Shown here in pieces: positions 18,487 through 28,574 of a DNA stretch of 64,000 nucleotides (the stretch's first letter is position 1; every line of letters begins with the position of its first letter). The position numbers and the translations under genes were made by a program. The stretch covers positions 248,001 to 312,000 of the forward strand of contig CAWJAM010000016.1 of the NCBI GenBank assembly GCA_963840835.1. Direction: 5' to 3'. This DNA comes from Rubrobacter_D sp963840835 (GTDB lineage Bacteria > Actinomycetota > Rubrobacteria > Rubrobacterales > Rubrobacteraceae). Below the pieces are notes generated by a model. It was not told where the DNA came from. It did not search any database and saw only the letters and a list, made by a program, of their open reading frames with translations.

Positions 18487-19440
18487 GTGCGTACCGTAGC
18501 CATTAACCAGTTTGGTGGTAGGGAGCTATTGCGGGCTATGGACCTACCCAAGCCTGAGGCCGGTTCCGGACAGATGCTCATCCGCGTACAGGCGGCGGGC
18601 GTCGGGTACTGGGACGTGATGGCCTGCCAGGGCCTGTTCGGGGAGATGGGGTTCCCCTACGTCCCCGGCTTCGAGACCGCGGGGGTGGTCGAGCAGGTCG
18701 GGTCCGGCGTTACCGACTTCGCGGTGGGTGATGAGGTCTACGCTTTTGACTTCCCCGGTGGGGGCTACGCCGAGTATCGGGTGGTGTCTGCGCAGGCCGC
18801 CTCCCACAAGCCAGCCTCGCTCTCCTTCGAGGAGGCCTCAGGTGTACCGGTGGCAGGGCTCACCGCCCACCAGGGTTTGACCGATGTGCTCGGGCTACTG
18901 AAGGGGGAGACGATCCTCGTCACCGCGGCTGCGGGAGGCGTGGGCAGCTTCGCCACCCAGATGGCTTCTCGGCTGTTCGACGCCAGGGTAATAGGCACCG
19001 CGAGCCTCGGCAACCACGCCTATCTGGAGGAGCTCGGGGCTGCGGCAGCCGTGGACTATCGGCAAGACGACTGGCCGGCCGCCGTGCGCGAGGCCGCCGG
19101 AGGACCCGTGGACGCTGTACTGGACTGCGCTGGCGGAGTGATGGTCCCGGAGATACTCATGCGGAGCTTCGAGGCGGTCAAGGATGGTGGGAGGGTAGCC
19201 TACATCCCGTCGCTTGAAATGGAGCCCGAGAACGAGCCCACCCCGCCAAAGGGTATCTCGCTGCGGTTCTTCGGCGTCAAACCGAGTGCAAAGAGACTCA
19301 AGGAGCTGACAGGCTGCTTCGACGACGGCAGGCTCACCGTACACTTGCAGGAGAGCTTGGCTCTGGAGGAAGCCGCCCGCGCCCACGAACACATTGAGGC
19401 CGGACATGCCCGCGGAAAGATCGTGCTCAGGATGGCCTGA
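18487..19440 (+). CDS. NADPH:quinone oxidoreductase-like MDR enzyme
   Basis: 317 residues of the zinc-independent medium-chain dehydrogenase/quinone reductase class: GVGYWDVMACQGLF, PGFETAGVV, NADPH-binding VTAAAGGVGSFATQMA and a C-terminal ARGKIVLRMA. GTG start with GAGGAGG upstream. Probably an operon with the SDR gene 24 bases on, under the AraC-type regulator just before it. Confidence 0.85.
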   Translation: MRTVAINQFGGRELLRAMDLPKPEAGSGQMLIRVQAAGVGYWDVMACQGLFGEMGFPYVPGFETAGVVEQVGSGVTDFAVGDEVYAFDFPGGGYAEYRVVSAQAASHKPASLSFEEASGVPVAGLTAHQGLTDVLGLLKGETILVTAAAGGVGSFATQMASRLFDARVIGTASLGNHAYLEELGAAAAVDYRQDDWPAAVREAAGGPVDAVLDCAGGVMVPEILMRSFEAVKDGGRVAYIPSLEMEPENEPTPPKGISLRFFGVKPSAKRLKELTGCFDDGRLTVHLQESLALEEAARAHEHIEAGHARGKIVLRMA

Positions 19441-19463
19441 GTACGCAGTAGTGAGGAGGTAGC

Positions 19464-20372
19464 GTGTCAACGATGGTGATGACCGGCGGCACTTCGGGAT
19501 TTGGAGCGATTACCGCCGAGCGGCTGACGCTGTCGGGCAACGCTCGGCTGATCCTGGGCGCGCGCCGACCGACATCCGTCGGCGAGTCGATCCCGCTCGA
19601 CTTGACGGAGCTCGACTCGGTGCGTGCCTTTGCGACGTCGATCCGCGAACGGCTGGGCGACACTCCCGTCGACGCCTTGGTGCTCAACGCCGGCGTGACC
19701 CTTCCCGATGTCACCGGTCGAACCGTCGACGGCTTCGAGACGACTTTCGCCGTCAATCACCTTGCGCACTACCTGTTGTTGCGCCTGCTGCTGCCCTTCC
19801 TGGCAAACAGGGCGATCGTCGTGCTGACCACGAGCGGCACGCACGATCCCGCCACCAAGGCTAGCTTGGCGACTCCGCGTCACGCCGACGCGGAGCTGCT
19901 GGCGCACCCCGATCGCGACTCCGACCATTACCCCCGGCCCCGCAGGGCAGCAGAGCACGCGTACACCGCATCCAAGCTGTGCACCGTACTCACCGCACGA
20001 TTGTTGTCTGAGCACCCCGACGTCCAGACCCGGCGACTCACCGTGGTCGCCTACGATCCGGGGCAGGTGTTCGGGACGGGATTGGCCAAGGACCTGTCGT
20101 TCCCCTTGCGGGTAGCCTGGTCGCTGCTGGGCACACCGGTGCTGGGGTGGCCGCTGCGCAGACTCAACCGCAATCTCAACAGCCGCACTGCCGCCGGAAA
20201 CGCCTTGGCCGACTTGGCTCTCGGCCTCGCGATACCCCCGACCGGACGCACATACGCCGCTCTGCGACGAGGGCGGCTCACCTGGCCGGACCCGTCGGAG
20301 ATGGCACGCAGAGACGAACTGGCGCGGGCACTTTGGAACGACAGCGCCAGGCTCGTCGGCCTGTCGGACTGA
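19464..20372 (+). CDS. short-chain dehydrogenase/reductase (protochlorophyllide reductase-like)
   Basis: 302 residues: cofactor motif MTGGTSGFG, NAGV, AVNHLAHYLL, and catalytic YTASK. The long C-terminal part resembles the light-dependent protochlorophyllide reductase/retinol dehydrogenase-like SDR branch. GTG start, TGAGGAGG upstream. Substrate unknown. Confidence 0.85.
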   Translation: MSTMVMTGGTSGFGAITAERLTLSGNARLILGARRPTSVGESIPLDLTELDSVRAFATSIRERLGDTPVDALVLNAGVTLPDVTGRTVDGFETTFAVNHLAHYLLLRLLLPFLANRAIVVLTTSGTHDPATKASLATPRHADAELLAHPDRDSDHYPRPRRAAEHAYTASKLCTVLTARLLSEHPDVQTRRLTVVAYDPGQVFGTGLAKDLSFPLRVAWSLLGTPVLGWPLRRLNRNLNSRTAAGNALADLALGLAIPPTGRTYAALRRGRLTWPDPSEMARRDELARALWNDSARLVGLSD

Positions 20373-20539
20373 CGCGGATCGTCTCACTCACGCCGGCTCC
20401 GGTGAGTGCCGCGGGGCCGGAAGCATGACTCAGGGCGCGGGTTTGCGGCCAGTCCGGGGCCATCCAGGATAACTACCTCGGGACCGTAGGGTTCCTCAGG
20501 TTCCGCCCAGCGTCGTGACAGCCATGCTTCGCAGAGTTC

Positions 20540-20938
20540 ATGAGCAGATCTGATCCGGAGATATCGAAGCTGTGCTTCGAGCACTTCAAACACTTCACGA
20601 CCATCGCTACGGCGGCAGCCCTGTTGGAGCTTGCGCTCTACCGACAGCTTGACCTCAATACCGCGTCTGCTGTATTGGGTGTGGGCCTGTTGGGACTGAC
20701 TTTGTTGCTCTGCCTCCTAAGTTTAGTTCCTTTGTCCATAGGCACCGCAAGAAGTGGAGAGCTCTTGCGGATTGGGCGTCTTTTTAGGTTTGGGATGATG
20801 AGTACGGCAGGCACTTACTTTCTCGGGCTAGTAATATTCGCCCTCGCTGCGCTTAGCCCCACCTTCAACAAATTCCTCACCCAGCTTTCAGATATCCTCT
20901 GCGAGGGTGCAAGGGCAATAGCACAGTACCTCAGATAG
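20540..20938 (+). CDS. small membrane protein of unknown family
   Basis: 132 residues with three likely hydrophobic segments (ATAAALLELALY, VLGVGLLGLTLLLCLLSLVP, TYFLGLVIFALAAL). No recognised motif. There is no good ribosome site before the ATG. Lower GC than its neighbours. Confidence 0.5.
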   Translation: MSRSDPEISKLCFEHFKHFTTIATAAALLELALYRQLDLNTASAVLGVGLLGLTLLLCLLSLVPLSIGTARSGELLRIGRLFRFGMMSTAGTYFLGLVIFALAALSPTFNKFLTQLSDILCEGARAIAQYLR

Positions 20939-21028
20939 CTGCTGGTGGTTACCTCTATTTGTCAACCCCATCTTGTGAAAAATAGCCGTTGCAGCTGGCA
21001 TGACTCCACTGATCGTCTAACCCTGGCC

Positions 21029-21070
21029 CTATTCACCGGAGTGCGTGGAATAGAAATTCTCCGACCTTCG
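21029..21070 (+). repeat. OIR site 9
   Basis: CTATTCACCGGAGTGCGTGG then AATAGAA, right unit ATTCTCCGACCTTCGC. Left arm is identical to site 10, with TATTC/GAATA able to pair. Confidence 0.85.
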
Positions 21071-21153
21071 CACCAGACGTCGAAAGGTGGCATCATGCTT
21101 GTGGTGGAAAAGGATGCCCCGCTTCAGCTGCAGCGGGAGGAAGGAGCAGCGGC

Positions 21154-22326
<1,173 letters not shown>

Positions 22327-22395
22327 CGTAAGGGCTTCGTCGCCCCAGCCCCTAGAAGAGGACGGCCAAAAGCTCCCGCGGGCGCCGAAACGGCT

Positions 22396-22461
22396 CTATT
22401 CACCGGAGTGCGTGGAATAGAAATTCTCCGAACTTCGCCTTAACGGCGTTCTAGGAAGTTC
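22396..22461 (+). repeat. OIR site 10 (reference copy)
   Basis: CTATTCACCGGAGTGCGTGG, AATAGAA, ATTCTCCGAACTTCGCC, TTAACGGCG, TTCTAGGAAGTTC. GAACTTC and GAAGTTC of the right arm are inverted repeats and can form a stem; so can TATTC and GAATA in the left arm. Confidence 0.9.
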
Positions 22462-22534
22462 TCGGGGCAATGACAGGGCTAGAGCCACTCAAGATGTTAC
22501 CGACTCCTGCTGATCTTCTCTTAGCCTCAGGGAG

Positions 22535-22655
22535 TGGATGAAGACGGCGCGACCGCGGCGAGCGCCAGTCCTACGAGCAGGAACCCGCCCACCACGAGCG
22601 CGGGGCTCGTCGTGGCGAGCGCGAGCAGCAGCCGCAGGCCGGAGCCGAGCAGTGA
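22535..22655 (-). pseudogene. MFS transporter fragment
   Basis: Between OIR site 10 and the sigma gene stop, the minus strand encodes a hydrophobic run (LLLALATTSPALVVGGFLLV, GLALAAVAP) like one helix pair of an MFS protein, with no start and no continuation. A cut-off gene ending near a site. Confidence 0.35.
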
Positions 22656-22661
22656 CGGCCC

Positions 22662-23531
22662 TCAGCGGCTGAGCTTGGCCTCTTCGTCCAGCCGGGCGAG
22701 CTTGTGCGGGTTGCGGATCGCGTAGATGCGGGTGATCCGCCCCTCCGCAACCACCAGGCTGACCGCCGTGTCGAGCTCGCCGGCGAGATCGATCCGGCCG
22801 GCGGGCGCGCCGTTCAGCCACACGGTGCCGACCACCGCACCCGGCACGATCGTCCTGAAGCGGGAGAGGAGGGTCGCCACCCGGTCGCTGCCCACCACCG
22901 GACGCCGGAACGCGGCCACCTCGCCGCCGCCATCGGCAACCAGCACCACCTCGGGTGAGAGCACGTCGAGCAGCACCTGCAGATCGCCGGTCCGCAGCGC
23001 CGTCAGGAACCGCTCGAGCACCTGCTGGTGCTCGGCAAGATCTACCTGTATCCGCGGCCGCCGCGCGGCCACGTGCTCCCTGGCCCGGTGGGCGATCTGC
23101 CTGACCGCCCCCGGCGTCTTGTCGACCGCTTGGGCGATGTCGGCGTAGGGTACCTCGAAGACCTCGCGCAGGACGAAGACCGCCCGTTCGGCGGGCGCGA
23201 GGGTCTCAAGCACGGTCAGCATCGCGATCGAGACGCTCTCGGCGAACTCGACATCCTCGGCCACGTCGGGAGAGGTGAGCAGAGGCTCGGGCAGCCACTC
23301 CCCGACGTACTCCTCGCGCCGTCGCGCCAGCGTGCGCAGCCGGTTGAGCGCCTGCCGAGTGACGATCCGGACCAGGTAGGCCCGCGGGTCCCGCACCTCG
23401 GCGCGGTCGACGTCAGCCCAACGCAGCCAGGTCTCCTGCACGACGTCCTCGGCGTCGGCGGCCGAGCCGAGCATCTCGTAGGCGACGGTGAAGAGCAGGC
23501 TGCGGTGGGTGACGAACGGGTCGTCGGTCAT
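22662..23531 (-). CDS. SigJ-like ECF sigma factor with SnoaL-like C-terminal domain
   Basis: 289 residues: sigma region 2 (RSLLFTVAYEMLGSAADAED, VVQETWLRW), region 4 (FEVPYADIAQAVDKTPGAVR), then a SnoaL-like domain (LERFLTALRTGDLQVLLDVL). This is the ECF41 architecture, in which the C-terminal domain replaces an anti-sigma factor. The ATG overlaps the stop of the AhpD-like gene by 4 bases; ECF41 genes are usually linked to a carboxymuconolactone decarboxylase or oxidoreductase target, as here. Confidence 0.9.
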   Translation of the reverse strand: MTDDPFVTHRSLLFTVAYEMLGSAADAEDVVQETWLRWADVDRAEVRDPRAYLVRIVTRQALNRLRTLARRREEYVGEWLPEPLLTSPDVAEDVEFAESVSIAMLTVLETLAPAERAVFVLREVFEVPYADIAQAVDKTPGAVRQIAHRAREHVAARRPRIQVDLAEHQQVLERFLTALRTGDLQVLLDVLSPEVVLVADGGGEVAAFRRPVVGSDRVATLLSRFRTIVPGAVVGTVWLNGAPAGRIDLAGELDTAVSLVVAEGRITRIYAIRNPHKLARLDEEAKLSR

Positions 23532-24106
23532 ATCGTTGCGGGCACGGCGAGCGGCTTCAGGTCGCACGCCTCCGCGAAGCCGTCCGACTCGATGCCGAGT
23601 GCCACGTTGCCCCTCGTGGTGAGGTTGGCAAACGAGATGACCGCCGTCAGCTCGACCAGCGCCGCCGCGCCAAGCGCCTCGAGCAGCCGGTCCGACAACT
23701 CGTCGGTAACCGTCGGCGGCGTCTGGCTCATCGCCTCAGCGTACTCCATGACGTCGCGCTCCAGCGGCGTGAAGACGTCCGACTCGCGCCACCGCGGCAC
23801 CTCGCGCGCCTTCTCCAGGTCGAGGTTCTCGTTGTGCGCCTGGAAATAGTTGAAGTCGAGACACCAGGTGCAACCGACCAGCGACGCGACGGCCATGTGG
23901 GCAAACGACTTCAGGTTCTCGTCACACGTGTCCCACTTCTGTACCTTGTTGCCGATCGCGAAGCTGGCCTTCAGCACCTTGGGGTTGTGCCAGTACACTC
24001 CGAGCGGCGTCGGCACCTGTCCCATCATCTTTGTGGCCATTCGCTTCATCAGCGCCCCCTTGATGCCGGTGATCTCGGCCGGCGGGATCCGGGTGGTGCT
24101 GGTCAT
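23528..24106 (-). CDS. carboxymuconolactone decarboxylase (AhpD-like) protein
   Basis: 192 residues; the active motif GCTWCLDF supplies the CxxC pair of the AhpD/CMD family, often a peroxidase or redox partner. AAGGAGGAG before ATG 24106. Forms an operon with the ECF41-type sigma gene through an ATGA overlap, a pairing known for this sigma class. Confidence 0.85.
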   Translation of the reverse strand: MTSTTRIPPAEITGIKGALMKRMATKMMGQVPTPLGVYWHNPKVLKASFAIGNKVQKWDTCDENLKSFAHMAVASLVGCTWCLDFNYFQAHNENLDLEKAREVPRWRESDVFTPLERDVMEYAEAMSQTPPTVTDELSDRLLEALGAAALVELTAVISFANLTTRGNVALGIESDGFAEACDLKPLAVPATI

Positions 24107-24189
24107 GTCTCCTCCTTTGTCGGTGGTTCTGAACATAGAGACACCGGACGCGAGTCGGATGTGACAGGCCGCGGCGATATCCTCGCCAG

Positions 24190-24338
24190 CCGTGGCTGAC
24201 GCAGCGTTTCGGTACGCAGACCTCCTCCCGGCCGGCGCCGACGACACGCCGTACCGCCTCGACCTCGTCGCCCAAGGTGCGCGGGACCCGGCGGTACGCC
24301 TCCGGGTGCGGCTTCTCGTAACCGGTTTCGCAGCTCAC
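24190..24338 (-). pseudogene. HAD-hydrolase fragment
   Basis: CETGYEKPHPEAYRRVPRTL resembles the HAD motif III region (G-x-x-KPDPEIF). No other HAD motifs are present. Lies between OIR site 11 and the AhpD-like gene, truncated at the site side. Confidence 0.4.
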
Positions 24339-24366
24339 CGGACAAGTTTACCTGCGTACTGAGGGA

Positions 24367-24434
24367 CTATTCACCAGAGAGCGTGGAAGGTAGATTCTGC
24401 GAACTTCGCCCTTACAGAGTTCTAAGAAGTTCGG
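24367..24434 (+). repeat. OIR site 11
   Basis: CTATTCACCAGAGAGCGTGG, AAGG, spacer TAG, ATTCTGCGAACTTCGCC, CTTACAGAG, TTCTAAGAAGTTCGG. Confidence 0.9.
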
Positions 24435-24578
24435 CAGCGATCCCGCGTCTTCGCGCCCATGGGGCGCTAGGTTCACGATGCTCTCGGAGGATTCGCCGCT
24501 ACGAGCGGGCTACTCCGGCGGTAAGATCGCTCGTATGCGAAGCACGCCTCCAATCGCGTCGAGGTTCCCGATGCGGCG

Positions 24579-25505
24579 TTGACGGATCGCCAAACGAGCC
24601 TAAGAGGTACCGGCGCGAGGGCCAATGCGGCCCTCGCCGAGGTCTCGATGCTGCTCGCCGCCTTCTTCGTCGGCACGGACGTCGTCTCGATCAAATATGC
24701 CTTGGAGGGGTTCCCGCCGCTGGTGTTCATGCCGATAAGGTACGCGCTTGCCGGGCTCCTGCTGCTCGCGTCCTTGCGGCTGCTTCGACGGAAGATCAGG
24801 CTCGCCTCCCGAGACCTCGCCGCCTTGGCGGGCCTCGGACTGGTAGGCGTGTCCCTCAACCAGGTCGGCTATACGGTGGGACTGAGCCTCACCAGCGGCT
24901 CGAACTCGGCGCTGATCTTCGCGAGCGCCCCCGTGTGGGGCCTGCTGCTCGGGGCCGTGTTGGGGATGGAGCGCCCGGCGGCGGGGGGAGTCCTGGGTCT
25001 CGCCCTCGCCTTAGGGGGCGTGGCCCTCGTGGTCGGGGGAGCGGGTTCCGGAGGGGCGTCCGTGGGCGGCGACCTGCTCGTCTGCCTGAGCGCCTTCTCT
25101 TGGGGGGCCTACGCGGTGCTCTCCATGCCCGTGTTGCGCCGCCTGGACCCGCTCGTCGTGGGCGGCTGGACGATGCTCATCGGCGGCGCCGCCGTTCTGC
25201 CCCTAGCCTTCGCCGGCTACCCCGGCCTCTCGGAGCCGCTGTCCTCGGTGGGATGGGGCTCGGTGGGGGCGTCGTCGTGGACGGCCGCCGCCTACTCCAC
25301 GGTGCTGTGTAGCGCCTTCGCCATAGCCGCGTGGCAGGTCAACGTCTCCCGGCTGGGGGCGAACAGGGTCCTCGTCTACCTGTACCTGGTGACACTCGTC
25401 GGGCTGATGGCAAGCGTCGTGATGCTGGGGGAAGATCTCGGGATAGGCAAGATCGCGGGGGCGGCGGCTATCCTGCTCGGCGTCTATCTGGCTCGTCGCG
25501 CCTAA
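24579..25505 (+). CDS. EamA/DMT-type transporter
   Basis: 308 residues with ten hydrophobic segments in two EamA repeats (AEVSMLLAAFFVGTDVVSIK; DLLVCLSAFSWGAYAVLSM). Drug/metabolite exporter family, cytoplasmic membrane; substrate unknown. TTG start without a clear ribosome site, so the start is uncertain. Confidence 0.85.
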   Translation: MTDRQTSLRGTGARANAALAEVSMLLAAFFVGTDVVSIKYALEGFPPLVFMPIRYALAGLLLLASLRLLRRKIRLASRDLAALAGLGLVGVSLNQVGYTVGLSLTSGSNSALIFASAPVWGLLLGAVLGMERPAAGGVLGLALALGGVALVVGGAGSGGASVGGDLLVCLSAFSWGAYAVLSMPVLRRLDPLVVGGWTMLIGGAAVLPLAFAGYPGLSEPLSSVGWGSVGASSWTAAAYSTVLCSAFAIAAWQVNVSRLGANRVLVYLYLVTLVGLMASVVMLGEDLGIGKIAGAAAILLGVYLARRA

Positions 25506-25531
25506 CTTGTGCGCCCAGAAGTACCCACACC

Positions 25532-25574
25532 CTTATTCAGCGGAGTGCGTGGAAGGGTTATTCTCGGAAGTCCG
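25532..25574 (+). repeat. OIR site 12
   Basis: CTTATTCAGCGGAGTGCGTG, GAAGGGTT, ATTCTCGGAAGTCCG. The tail CGTTTGCAGG recurs after site 29. Confidence 0.85.
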
Positions 25575-25676
25575 TTTGCAGGAGATCCCGCATACCCCGC
25601 TCCGATAGGGCCACCATCTTCTGCATGAACCTCGGGCGCGGGGGGCCCTCTCGCCTTTATCGCGCCGTGGCGGGGG

Positions 25677-25946
25677 CTACGCGGGCGGTACCTTAAGGCC
25701 GATGGCTTCGGCTTGGGCAAAGGAGAGCGGGAAAGATTTGCCTAGGGCGAGTACGCCCTCCGGGTGTTCGGCGTCCGGGTTGTTGCAAAACAGCGCCACG
25801 TTGACGTTGCCGAAGGATCGTAGGGCGTTGGTGTCGCTTACGAGGTAGTCGGCGGAGCCGCAATCGATGCACGTGCAACCCTGGCCCTTGGCCAACCGCT
25901 CGACGGCCCGTTGCTGGGTCCGAGAGAGGGCTTGCTTGCGTCTCAT
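25677..25946 (-). CDS. hypothetical protein with CxCxxC
   Basis: 89 residues, basic N-terminus, CTCIDCGSADYL and a later Cys (LFCNNPDAEH) that could bind a metal. No family recognised. Single-gene block between OIR sites 12 and 13. Confidence 0.5.
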   Translation of the reverse strand: MRRKQALSRTQQRAVERLAKGQGCTCIDCGSADYLVSDTNALRSFGNVNVALFCNNPDAEHPEGVLALGKSFPLSFAQAEAIGLKVPPA

Positions 25947-26042
25947 GCTTTTATCTATTCCCGGCCCCCGAACATCCTACGCCACTCTAGGCGCTGCGCT
26001 GTGCGGCTGGCGGGGGCATGGGGGAGATTGGACCGAAGGAGA

Positions 26043-26100
26043 GCGAACTTCGCGTTGTAGGTCTTCTCCGAACTTCGCGTTGACGGCGTTCTCGGAAGTT
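26043..26100 (+). repeat. OIR site 13 (right-arm units only)
   Basis: Three successive units: GCGAACTTCGCGTTG, TTCTCCGAACTTCGCGTTG and TTCTCGGAAGTT. No left arm. The last unit overlaps the stop of a GNAT remnant. Confidence 0.75.
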
Positions 26101-26187
26101 AGCGCCCCTCGCGGGGCTGGTCCAGGCGCAGGAGCCTCGCCTCGGTGTGACGGAACCCGCACCCCAGGTAGAACCCGCCGGTCAGAC
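26099..26187 (-). pseudogene. GNAT acetyltransferase C-terminal remnant
   Basis: The minus strand reads GGFYLGCGFRHTEARLLRLD then QPREGR and a TAA lying inside the OIR edge. FY-x-x-x-GF is the usual C-terminal GNAT motif. Nothing of the acetyl-CoA binding part is present. Confidence 0.5.
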
Positions 26188-26245
26188 CAGATAGTGCCCT
26201 TCGCCAGGTAACACGTCCCCTTGAGGGCTCGTCTCGCCCCCGGTG

Positions 26246-26920
26246 TCAGGGGGCGAACCGCTTCCAGCGCCCCTCGGAGACCACCTCGGCGTCACCGTCG
26301 CTCACCTTGATGGCGGTCTGGTCGTCGATGGCGTACGCCGGACCCCCGAGGCAAGCCGCCCACCGTTCCGCCTCGGCCATGGTGTTTTCCGGCAGATCCT
26401 CGTGGTCCAAGTGCGGGAAGATCGAGAAGCCGACGATCCCCAGCGCGCCGTCGCCGCCGGCGGGCGGCGTCCAGCCGACGAAGTCCTCCCCGATGCGGGG
26501 TGCCATCACCATGCTCCCGGCGCTCAGTCCCACCCAGACGGTTTCGCGCAGCGACGGCAGGAGGTCTGCCAGCCCGGACCGCCGCATCCAGTGGCTCAGG
26601 TACAGCGCGTCGCCGCCCGCCACCAGAAGCGCGTCCGCCTCCCGGACCTTGGGAACCCAGAGTTCCTCGTCGATGCTGGGCAGCGCGGTGAGCTCCAGTA
26701 CCCCCAGGGACCGCCATCCCAGCTCGCACATGGGGGTTCCGGGTTCTCGTCCGCTGATGAAACGCCACGCCCCCGGGCTGGGACCGACCATGGGGTGCCC
26801 GTACATGGCGGTGGGAATACAGAGAGCGTCGGCCTCGGCGATCGGCTTGCCCAGGAGCCCGACCAGCGCGTCGTGGATGCTCCCGTTCTTGATGCCCGCG
26901 GATGTGAGTAGCAACCGCAT
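26246..26920 (-). CDS. peptidase S51 (dipeptidase E-like)
   Basis: 224 residues: MRLLLTSAG at the N-terminus, LLVAGGDALYLSHWMRRSG, nucleophile WVGLSAGSMV and PHLDHEDLPENT supplying the catalytic His. Cytoplasmic Asp-dipeptidase/cyanophycinase-like family; exact substrate unsure. AAGGGAGG before ATG 26920 decides this start over an upstream one. Confidence 0.85.
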   Translation of the reverse strand: MRLLLTSAGIKNGSIHDALVGLLGKPIAEADALCIPTAMYGHPMVGPSPGAWRFISGREPGTPMCELGWRSLGVLELTALPSIDEELWVPKVREADALLVAGGDALYLSHWMRRSGLADLLPSLRETVWVGLSAGSMVMAPRIGEDFVGWTPPAGGDGALGIVGFSIFPHLDHEDLPENTMAEAERWAACLGGPAYAIDDQTAIKVSDGDAEVVSEGRWKRFAP

Positions 26921-26997
26921 TGTGCCCTCCCTTGGCCCTCTCATCGTCCCGCCTCCTCGCTGGGACTGTACCCGGTCGGGGGCCGCCCGCCAACGGC

Positions 26998-27037
26998 CTA
27001 TTCATCCAACATCGTAGAAGTAGTATTCCGCGAAGTT
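26998..27037 (+). repeat. OIR site 14, right arm interrupted by ISNCY element
   Basis: CTATTCATCCAACATCGTAG, AAGTAGT, ATTCCGCGAAGTT, then the IS terminal repeat begins at once. Confidence 0.8.
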
Positions 27038-28574
27038 AGCTAGTTTCTGGTGCGAAATGGGAAGGAATGGTGGTTGACCATCCCTTGGTTCGTCTCCTAT
27101 GGTTTCGGTCCTCATCGTGCGGCCTGCGCACGGGCTATGGCGTGCAGGTTGGAGCTCAAGACCCCCCACCCTATCCACCTGCCGAAGCCTTCTTCGCCTT
27201 TATCCCGGCATCGGCCCAGGTAGCCCCGGCGTTTCATCACGCTGATGCGCCCCTCCACTCCCGCTCTGAAGCGCCTCGCTCGCCGAAACCATCCCTGCTG
27301 CTCGTGGCGCTGGCGCTGTGCGTCCTTGGCTCCCTTCTTGGGCAGCGCCACTCGTTTGACCCCCATCTCTTGGGCGGCCTCTTCGTTGGCCGAGGAGTAC
27401 ACTCCCCGATCCGCCGCCACCAGCCGCGGCGGGTCTCCGAACAGCCTCAGGTGATCCTCCAGAGTTGGCAGGAGCTGCTTCTCATCGGCGGGGTTGCCTT
27501 CGAGTATGCGGTAGCCTGTGACGATGCCTCCCTCCACCTCAGAAAGCCACACCTTGCGCCCGAACTCGGTCCTCTTGCCAGCCTTGCCCCGCGCGATGAT
27601 CGCCGTGTGCTCCTCGAAGAGGCTCACCAGCTTCTCAGAGGCCGCGACGCTCTCCCCGCTTAGAACCCGGCGCTCGGTCTGATCAACCACCCGCTCGAGC
27701 AGCCCTTCGAAGCGTTCGAGCTCGTCAGCAAGCCTCCCGTCCAGGTGCGTCTTAGAGCGGAGCATCTGTTGTACCTTGGTGGCCTGCTTCAAGCTGGCCC
27801 GAGCGACGCCGATGAGCCGCCGGTAGGTCGCCTTGGATGCTTCCTTGGCCTCCTCTCCCCTACGGCGCGCTCCCTCGGCTATGCTCCGCCCCAGCCGCTT
27901 GGCGCTCCTGGTGCGGTTACGGAAGGACTCTCCGGTTCCCTCAAGGATCTGCTTGGCCTTGCCCATCAGCCGACCCAGCACCCTGACACCATCGTTTAGC
28001 AAGCTGCTGTCGGTGGGGTGGGAGATGTTGGTCTGCACTACCGTGGCGTCGGTCCTTAGCTTCCTACCCCGCGTCAGCTTGCGCTCGAAGGCCAGGGCAA
28101 CCGCTCGCTCGTTTAGGCGTTCGAGCGTCTTTGGACCGATCAGCTTCGCCCAGCGGATGAGGGTGGTGTCCTCAGGGGCTGCCTCCAGGTACAGTCGGCA
28201 AAACTGCCTCAAGATCAAAGAGTCAGAGACGTTTCGCTCGGTCGCTTCGAAGCTCCAATCGTAGAGGCGCCTTAGGATAAGCATCCTCAAGAGCACCTCC
28301 ACGGGCGTGGAGCGTCGTCGGAGCCTTTCCGAGTTGGGGTGGCGCTTTGAGAAGTCGGCCTTGATCTGTAAGAAGAGCTCATCGTCATCGAGCAGCCGAT
28401 CAAGAGCGGCCAGCTCGGGTTCCATTTCCAAGCGCAGTTGGGGGATAAGTTCTAAGAGGTTCACGGGCTCGTAACGATCGACTATCATGTGGTGAAGCCT
28501 CCGTTGGGTTTCGGGTTGTGGTCGCAACACGAATCCTAACCCGCGGAGGCTGTTTCGCACCAGAAACTAGCTAA
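27036..28574 (-). mobile_element. ISNCY-family insertion sequence
   Basis: Perfect 22-bp terminal inverted repeats, starting TTAGCTAGTTTCTGGTGCGA, at 27036-27057 and 28553-28574 enclose one transposase gene. About 1.54 kb. The left end lies in the right arm of OIR site 14; the right end supplies the stop codon of the 28571-28969 gene. Confidence 0.85.
27112..28560 (-). CDS. ISNCY-family transposase
   Basis: 482 residues. LRTDATVVQTNISHPTDSSL holds the first catalytic Asp, VAADRGVYSS the second and FRAGVEGRISVMKRRGYLGR the Glu. The DSSLLNDGVRVL segment is characteristic of the ISNCY group. The frame is intact, so this copy could be active. The gene fills the element, starting 15 bases inside the right end. 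Confidence 0.85.
   Translation of the reverse strand: MRNSLRGLGFVLRPQPETQRRLHHMIVDRYEPVNLLELIPQLRLEMEPELAALDRLLDDDELFLQIKADFSKRHPNSERLRRRSTPVEVLLRMLILRRLYDWSFEATERNVSDSLILRQFCRLYLEAAPEDTTLIRWAKLIGPKTLERLNERAVALAFERKLTRGRKLRTDATVVQTNISHPTDSSLLNDGVRVLGRLMGKAKQILEGTGESFRNRTRSAKRLGRSIAEGARRRGEEAKEASKATYRRLIGVARASLKQATKVQQMLRSKTHLDGRLADELERFEGLLERVVDQTERRVLSGESVAASEKLVSLFEEHTAIIARGKAGKRTEFGRKVWLSEVEGGIVTGYRILEGNPADEKQLLPTLEDHLRLFGDPPRLVAADRGVYSSANEEAAQEMGVKRVALPKKGAKDAQRQRHEQQGWFRRARRFRAGVEGRISVMKRRGYLGRCRDKGEEGFGRWIGWGVLSSNLHAIARAQAAR

Noticed and set aside
22410..22461. CGAACTTCG or CGAAGTTCG in the right arm as an SOS (LexA) or heat-shock box
   Set aside because: Actinobacterial LexA boxes need CGAAC-N4-GTTCG spacing, which is absent; the resemblance is short and occurs in gene-distal positions.
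27745..28264. Frames antisense to the ISNCY transposase
   Set aside because: Shadows of a clearly coding strand.
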